Part shown: one piece after another, positions 6,701-10,092 of the stretch | Numbering within the stretch: position 1 is the stretch's first letter | Layout of the letters: every line of letters starts with the position of its first letter | Source: a bacterium | GTDB taxonomy: Bacteria > Planctomycetota > J058 > JAJDCP01 | Assembly: GCA_030428695.1 (NCBI GenBank) | Contig: JAUIEM010000372.1 | Span: 1 to 10,092, forward strand | DNA: 10,092 nucleotides | Direction: 5' to 3' | Translations under genes and position numbers: made by a program | The notes under the pieces: generated by a model | The model's database searches: none | Told to the model about the DNA's origin: nothing | The model's input: the letters and a program-made list of their open reading frames with translations, nothing else

Positions 6701-8803
6701 CGGCTGTGGGACCTGCGCAGCCGCACGCTCCTTCGCCGCTTCCGCTGCGGGGCGGACGTCAACGATGTCGCCTTCGACGGGGCGGGGCGCCTGGCCACCG
6801 GCGACGACGACGGCTGGGCGAAGATCTGGCAGACCGGGAACGCGGAGGCGCCGGTCGCGCAGCTCCTCCACGACAGCGCCGTGCGCGCGGTGTGCTTCAG
6901 CCGCGACGGCCGCCGGCTGCTGACCGGCACCGGTGACGGCGCGCTGTGTCTGTGGGAGCTGGCGGAACCCGACGCGCCGCGGCTCCGCATCGCCCTCGGC
7001 GAGCTCGTGCACCACGTCGCCTTCGCCCCCGGCGAGCGGGCTGCGCTCGTCGCGGTCCAGGACGGCACGGCCCAGCTGTGGGACCTCGAGACGCAAACCT
7101 GCCGGCTGCGGCTCGAGCACGGGGGCCAGGTCGTCGGCGCCGCGCTCAGCTCCGACGGGGCGCGGGTCTACACGAGCTCGACGGCCGGCAGCGTGAAGAT
7201 CTGGGACGGCGCGAGCGGCGCGCCGCTCGCGGAGCTGCCCCGGGGCGGGCCGCTGCACGGCCTCGCGCTCAGCCCCGACGGCAGCCGGCTGGCGGTCGGC
7301 GCCGCCGACGGGCGCATCCACGTGCTGCCCGTCGGCGCGGAGCCGGGGGAGCCGGTCGTGGTCGCCCACGGCGCGGGCGTGTGGCGGGTCGGCTTCGCCG
7401 AGGACGGGCGCACGCTGCTGGTCGCGGCCGCCGACGGGGGCTTCCAGTGGCCGGACTGGTCTCTGCCCTGGGCGACGGCGGAGCAGCTCTCGCGGATCGA
7501 GACCGGCTGCCGGATCGCTGCCTTCGAGCGCGTCGTCGAGCCGCGGCTGCGCCTCGCGGGCGCTCTGCGGGCCGCCCTCGGGGAGGATCCACGACGCGCC
7601 AACGCGCGGGCGCTGCCCGGATCGACCAGCCCGCCGGATCGCGCCGAGCTCGAAGCGCTGACGAGCGCGATCCTCGACGCCGACGATCCGGCCCGCGCCT
7701 GGTTGGAGTGTTCTGCCCGGGTGGAGTCGCTGCCCCGGCCGAACGCCTACCGCCTGCTGCTGCTCGAGGCCCTCGAGCCGCGCGCGGCGCCTGTGCTCGC
7801 CCTGGTCCTCGCGGCGGAGCGGGCCGCGGCGGTCGCGGACCGGCCGGGGACGCTGCGCGTGGACGAGCGCTGGGAAGCCTGGCAGGAGGTGCGGCGGCAG
7901 CTCGAGGCGCTGGCGGCGCACGACCACCCGCTGGTCGGCCTGCTGCGGGCGCGGCAGCCGGCCGGCCCGGCCCCGGCGCTCGACATCCCGGAGCAGCACT
8001 GGAACCGGGCCCTGCACGTCGGCCGGGTGGCGACCGCGAAGGACCGGGCGATACAGCTGTACCTGGTCGCCCACCGCCTGATGGCCGAGGCCCGGCTGGA
8101 GCCTGCGGAGGTTGCCCTCGACCAGGCCATCGCCGCGCACGAGCGCGCTCCGGCCTTCCTCTTCCGCCAGCGGGGCCGCGTCAGGGAAGGGCTCGGCGAC
8201 CTCGCGGGGGCCCGGCGGGACTACGACGAGGCGCTCCGCCGCGACCCCGCTTCCGCCCGCACCTACGTGTTGCGCGGCGAGCTGAGCGAGCGGGAGGGGG
8301 CGGTCGACGCGGCCTGGAAAGACTTCGCCGCCGCCGTCGAGCAGAACCCGTGCAGCGGCTACGTCCGCGTGTGCCGCGCCCGCCTGCTCGAGCGGCGCGG
8401 GGAGCACGAGCGCGCGCTCGAGGAGTGCGAAGAGGCGCTCCGTCTCGAGCCCACCAACGGCCTCTACCTCGCCGCCCGCGGCCGCGTGCGCTACGGGCTC
8501 GGCGCGTTTCCCGAGGCCCTCCGGGACTTCGACGCAGCGCTCCTGACGGTCCGCGAGCCCTGGATCCACTTCTACCGCGCGCTCCTGCACGAGCGCCGCG
8601 GGCACCACGCAGCGGCGCTCGCCGACTGCGACGCCGCCATCGCCCTGCGCGCCGGTATCGCCGACTACCACGCGCTGCGGGCCGAGCTCCATCTCCAGCT
8701 CGGCGACCCGGCCGCGGCGCTCGCCGACCTCGACAGCGCCATCGCGCTCGAGCCCGCGGACGAGCGCTTCCGGGCCCGGCGCGCGCGGCTGCTCGCCGAG
8801 TGA
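3731..8803 (+). CDS. Large membrane-anchored Ser/Thr kinase with WD40 and TPR repeats
   Basis: A 1690-residue (from GTG 3731) multidomain kinase. Residues 1-249 are a mostly helical region I do not recognise. The kinase domain (about 250-555) has the glycine loop GTGGFA (258-263, the last Gly being Ala), AMK with Lys280, Glu297, HRDVKPGN (408-415; Asp410), DFG (428-430), SPE (456-458) and conserved Arg542, so it should be active. A transmembrane helix (about 585-603) would leave the kinase in the cytoplasm and the C-terminal half outside the membrane. A charged linker (605-676) leads to 14 WD40 repeats (678-1248), a helical stretch (1249-1439) and seven TPRs (1440-1677). The two repeat blocks suggest protein-binding or sensing roles; the ligand is unknown. 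GTG 3731 has no good ribosome site, and coding-like sequence continues upstream to about 3650, so the N-terminus may be 27 residues longer. It is divergent from the ATPase, and the glycosyltransferase follows after 70 bp. Confidence 0.93.
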   Translation: MRAALALLEGLHRRLALLALADFERCALVRPELFQPIAGLQRPAWGSWNGLLKALGKARRAVLREGTAAERERLAGARFLASLMEWLDSPLPAETVAALRPLGALTRHRLHKRRCRLRRALAMPIVLRNLVAHLHPRDRDWWAEAAAALAPWLDFLLTCEESLATPEEVPRAPWFRRSDDGWLVFAGLTADLAVTYVSRAGTPVHDETVRGALQESLERLLGRARVRDESFKRWLTRLAPEELQGVLLEDFLVGAPVGTGGFATVHRAQQLSTGRRVAMKLLHDGLEERAGERFRQEAEFLSHFRHPHIVGVYAQGESPWQAPGGALARLLSGEEWFARFRRQASVRRYIALEWIDGVSLEQLFRAWYRDEPCDLPEACTTPAQAPLSAWFEQTAEALAAVHAAGLLHRDVKPGNIMIGRDGVLKLMDFGIARSQHESRTLQTATGQTLGTPAYMSPEQLEGRSASEIGPASDCYGLCATFYELYTGRRLFDHDQDESSRQRSSDRKRDGERPSLPRPQARRLPWELRTLLLGGLEPEARDRPASLRQLADDLRALRAHLPIRYRQPGWARRAELGYRRNRRLWNLVAVFLLLIAAGVIFTIHSLEAERARTAEERDDALRNLGQAYRYAAVSSLASDPQAAQLFAVEALAREERPETWKIWREARAACPALEVVLDHGALVSSVDFHPDGTRLLTACFDGRARIWELPSRRLLRVLESGADVACARYSPDGSRIVTAGDDGARLWDADSGERLRAFHHEHLVCNAELSADGRRLVTTGFDGDVTLWDVASGARLRIFPHRGFVPAARLSADGARLLTGSSARGIQLWDVGNGEQLARDSSGDPILDVAFLGDAVVAAFGQFNNLSSGRAEVWEPATGSRRVLEHDDQVSAVAVDPAGTRIATASHDGFARLWDAASGALLASLDHGSRVTAVRFGAQGRRLATADWDGAVRIYRLDGAGGPLAHGPGVYVGGVAAWGDLALTGGTDGEARLWDLRSRTLLRRFRCGADVNDVAFDGAGRLATGDDDGWAKIWQTGNAEAPVAQLLHDSAVRAVCFSRDGRRLLTGTGDGALCLWELAEPDAPRLRIALGELVHHVAFAPGERAALVAVQDGTAQLWDLETQTCRLRLEHGGQVVGAALSSDGARVYTSSTAGSVKIWDGASGAPLAELPRGGPLHGLALSPDGSRLAVGAADGRIHVLPVGAEPGEPVVVAHGAGVWRVGFAEDGRTLLVAAADGGFQWPDWSLPWATAEQLSRIETGCRIAAFERVVEPRLRLAGALRAALGEDPRRANARALPGSTSPPDRAELEALTSAILDADDPARAWLECSARVESLPRPNAYRLLLLEALEPRAAPVLALVLAAERAAAVADRPGTLRVDERWEAWQEVRRQLEALAAHDHPLVGLLRARQPAGPAPALDIPEQHWNRALHVGRVATAKDRAIQLYLVAHRLMAEARLEPAEVALDQAIAAHERAPAFLFRQRGRVREGLGDLAGARRDYDEALRRDPASARTYVLRGELSEREGAVDAAWKDFAAAVEQNPCSGYVRVCRARLLERRGEHERALEECEEALRLEPTNGLYLAARGRVRYGLGAFPEALRDFDAALLTVREPWIHFYRALLHERRGHHAAALADCDAAIALRAGIADYHALRAELHLQLGDPAAALADLDSAIALEPADERFRARRARLLAE
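4478..5395 (+). other. Kinase domain of the WD40 kinase
   Basis: Residues 250-555 of the protein. All catalytic residues are present: Lys280, Glu297, Asp410, Lys412, Asn415 and Asp428. About 30 extra residues, rich in Arg and aromatic residues, sit at roughly 316-347 between the beta-4 and beta-5 strands, where typical PknB-like kinases have a short turn. Confidence 0.88.
5483..5539 (+). other. Single transmembrane segment of the WD40 kinase
   Basis: Residues 585-603 (NLVAVFLLLIAAGVIFTIH) are uninterrupted hydrophobic residues. They are preceded by an Arg-rich stretch (RRNRRLW), which by the positive-inside rule puts the kinase side in the cytoplasm and the WD40/TPR side in the periplasm or an equivalent compartment. 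A helical charged linker follows. Confidence 0.85.
5762..7474 (+). repeat. Fourteen WD40 repeats (two 7-bladed propellers' worth)
   Basis: Fourteen units of about 40 residues lie at protein residues 678-1248. Most begin HG or a variant, contain SPDGxRLxTxxxDG and end in LWD or IW. By eye the units start at residues 678, 719, 759, 800, 841, 885, 926, 965, 1006, 1047, 1089, 1130, 1171 and 1213. Unit 5 has a longer loop (QFNNLSSG) and unit 14 is degenerate (FQWPDW). The repeats are diverged at the DNA level, so this is an old array, not a recent tandem expansion. Confidence 0.88.
8048..8761 (+). repeat. Seven tetratricopeptide repeats
   Basis: Protein residues 1440-1677 hold seven 33-35 residue helix-turn-helix units starting near 1440, 1475, 1509, 1543, 1577, 1611 and 1644. 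Later units show the usual A-L-x-D-x-D-x-A-I-x-L-x-P ending. A short capping helix (RFRARRARLLAE) closes the protein. TPRs bind partner proteins; here no partner can be named. Confidence 0.87.
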
Positions 8804-8834
8804 GCCTTCTCGATGGCCTCCGCTGCCCGCGGTC

Positions 8835-8843
8835 TGGTAGCAT
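8835..8843 (+). promoter_or_regulatory. Candidate extended -10 promoter of the glycosyltransferase gene
   Basis: TGGTAGCAT matches the extended -10 pattern TGnTAnnnT, with four of six bases of the -10 hexamer. No good -35 box is seen, as is common for extended -10 promoters. It lies between the kinase stop (8803) and the GTG at 8874 and would give a leader of about 25 bases including the Shine-Dalgarno site. Confidence 0.4.
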
Positions 8844-8862
8844 TCCCCCGCCCCCCAGCCGC

Positions 8863-8868
8863 AGGAGG
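8863..8868 (+). promoter_or_regulatory. Shine-Dalgarno site of the glycosyltransferase
   Basis: AGGAGG, a perfect anti-Shine-Dalgarno match, lies five bases before GTG 8874. It fixes the start and is the strongest ribosome site in the window. Confidence 0.88.
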
Positions 8869-8873
8869 CCCCC

Positions 8874-10092
8874 GTGCCCCGCATCCTCCACATCCTCTCC
8901 CAACGCCCCGGCCGCACCGGCAGCGGCGTCACCCTCGAGGCGATGCTCGCCTGCGCCGCGCGGGCGGGGTACGAGCAGCAGGCGATCATCGGCGTGCCGG
9001 CCGACGATCCGCAGCCGACCTTGGCGGCGCTCCCCCCCGACGCGGTCCGGCCGCTGGTCTTCGGGCGTCCGCCGCTGCCCTTCGCGCTGCCGGGGATGAG
9101 CGACGTGATGCCCTACCCGAGCTCGGTCTTCGCGTCGCTGACCCCCGCGCAGATCGAGGTCTACCGCAGCACCTGGAAGGCCCACGTGGCCCGCGCGGTC
9201 GAGGACTTCGCGCCGGATCTGATCCACGTCCACCACATCTGGCTGCTCGCCTCGCTGATCAAGGATGTCGCGCCGCACATCCCGGTCGTCGACCACTGCC
9301 ACGCGACCGGCCTGCGCCAGATGCGCCTGTGCCCGCAGCTCGCCGCGGACGTGCGGGCCGGCTGCGCGCGCAACGACCGCTTCTGCGTGCTGCACGCCGG
9401 ACACGCGGCCGCGCTCGCCGCGACGCTGGAGGTCCCGCGCGCCCGCATCGCGGTCGTCGGCGCGGGCTTCCGCGAGGAGCTGTTCCACCCGCGCGGGGCG
9501 CCGGAAGAGCGCGGGCAGATCCTGCTCTACGCCGGCAAGTACAGCCACGCCAAGGGCCTGCCCTGGCTGCTCGACGCGGTCGCGGCGCTCGGGGCCGAGC
9601 TGCCGGGGCTGCGGCTCCGCATCGCCGGCAGCGGGGCCGGGGCCGAGGCGGAGGAGCTGCGGGCGCGGATGGAGGCGATGCCGCGGGTCGAGCTGCTCGG
9701 CCAGCTCAGCCAGGAGGCCCTCGCCGAGCACATGCGGCAGGCGGCCGTGTTCGTGCTGCCGTCCTTCTACGAGGGCCTGCCGCTGGTGCTGATCGAGGCC
9801 CTCGCCTGCGGGGCGCGGCCGGTCTGCACCGCGCTGCCCGGGGTGGCCGAAGAGCTCGCGCCGCGGCTCGGCGACGCCCTGCGGCTGGTGCCCCTGCCGC
9901 GGCTGCGCGGCGTCGATACGCCGGAGCCGGAGGACCTCCCGCGCTTCGTCGATGATCTGCGGGACGCGCTGCGCGCCGCGCCCGAGAGCCGGGCCGACGT
10001 CCTGATCCAGGAGCTCGAGGATTTTACGCCGCCCGAGCGGCGCGCCGAGGCGCGGGCGCTCGCCCGCGAGACCTATGCCGCCTGGCGGGCCG
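8874..10092 (+). CDS. GT4-family glycosyltransferase, C-terminal end cut by the window edge
   Basis: A GT-B fold, GT4-type retaining glycosyltransferase, open for 406 codons to the window end. Such enzymes move a sugar from a nucleotide-sugar donor to a lipid or glycan acceptor in the cytoplasm or at the inner membrane. The N-lobe begins with HILSQRPGRTGSGVTLEAML, typical of the acceptor-side loop, and has DLIHVHH near residue 120-125. The C-lobe has YAGKYSHAKGL (Lys222, the phosphate-binding region) and the family E-x7-E motif, EGLPLVLIE (Glu300 and Glu308), followed by ALACGARPVCTALPGVAEEL. Four Cys occur in a 30-residue stretch (142, 153, 164, 171). The usual family length is about 370-420, so only a few residues are probably missing. 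GTG 8874 has AGGAGG five bases upstream. It follows the WD40 kinase by 70 bp on the same strand. Sugar and acceptor cannot be read from the sequence; surface polysaccharide or lipid glycosylation is likely. Confidence 0.9.
   Translation, partial: MPRILHILSQRPGRTGSGVTLEAMLACAARAGYEQQAIIGVPADDPQPTLAALPPDAVRPLVFGRPPLPFALPGMSDVMPYPSSVFASLTPAQIEVYRSTWKAHVARAVEDFAPDLIHVHHIWLLASLIKDVAPHIPVVDHCHATGLRQMRLCPQLAADVRAGCARNDRFCVLHAGHAAALAATLEVPRARIAVVGAGFREELFHPRGAPEERGQILLYAGKYSHAKGLPWLLDAVAALGAELPGLRLRIAGSGAGAEAEELRARMEAMPRVELLGQLSQEALAEHMRQAAVFVLPSFYEGLPLVLIEALACGARPVCTALPGVAEELAPRLGDALRLVPLPRLRGVDTPEPEDLPRFVDDLRDALRAAPESRADVLIQELEDFTPPERRAEARALARETYAAWRA

Noticed and set aside
5762..7474. WD40 region as a DNA tandem repeat or recent duplication
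   Set aside because: The repeat units share protein motifs only; their DNA is diverged, so this is a protein repeat and not a satellite or recombination site.
3485..8989. A minus-strand open frame of more than 1800 codons lying opposite the whole WD40 kinase gene
   Set aside because: It is a composition shadow: with G/C at nearly every third position of the kinase gene, the complementary frame rarely meets a stop. Its product is Ala/Arg/Gly/Pro-rich, has no recognisable domain, and the plus strand encodes clear kinase, WD40 and TPR motifs.
8813..9955. A plus-strand ATG-initiated frame overlapping the glycosyltransferase
   Set aside because: Its product is Arg/Ala-rich without motifs. The GTG 8874 frame has a perfect Shine-Dalgarno and the E-x7-E motif.

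Overview
This is a very GC-rich window (about 70% by eye, with G or C in most third codon positions) from a bacterial chromosome. It holds four protein-coding genes, two of them cut by the window edges, packed with short gaps. No RNA genes, CRISPR arrays, insertion sequences or phage genes were seen. Two Hanks-type Ser/Thr kinases, one carrying WD40 and TPR repeats, together with the high GC suggest a lineage rich in eukaryote-like signalling, such as Planctomycetota, Myxococcota or a comparable group. The sequence alone does not settle which.

Layout. Positions 1-579 (minus) are the N-terminal 193 codons of a Ser/Thr protein kinase with a non-RD catalytic loop; it runs off the left edge. After a 191-bp gap comes 771-3488 (minus), a full-length P-type cation ATPase of the Ca2+-transporting (PMCA/SERCA-like) group. 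Positions 3489-3730 form a divergent control region. From about 3731 (possibly from 3650) to 8803 (plus) lies a very large membrane-anchored sensor-type kinase: unknown helical N-terminus, kinase domain, one transmembrane helix, 14 WD40 repeats (two 7-bladed propellers' worth), a helical linker and seven TPRs. After 70 bp, 8874-10092 (plus) encodes a GT4-family glycosyltransferase that runs off the right edge nearly complete.

How they may work together. The left kinase and the ATPase share a strand but are 191 bp apart, so they may or may not be cotranscribed. The ATPase and the WD40 kinase are divergent from a short shared region. The glycosyltransferase has its own strong ribosome site and a candidate extended -10, so it need not depend on the kinase transcript. 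A functional link between kinase signalling, cation export and glycan synthesis is possible but nothing in the sequence proves it. The most unusual item is the kinase/TM/WD40x14/TPRx7 protein, with its unclear start and an insertion in the kinase N-lobe.
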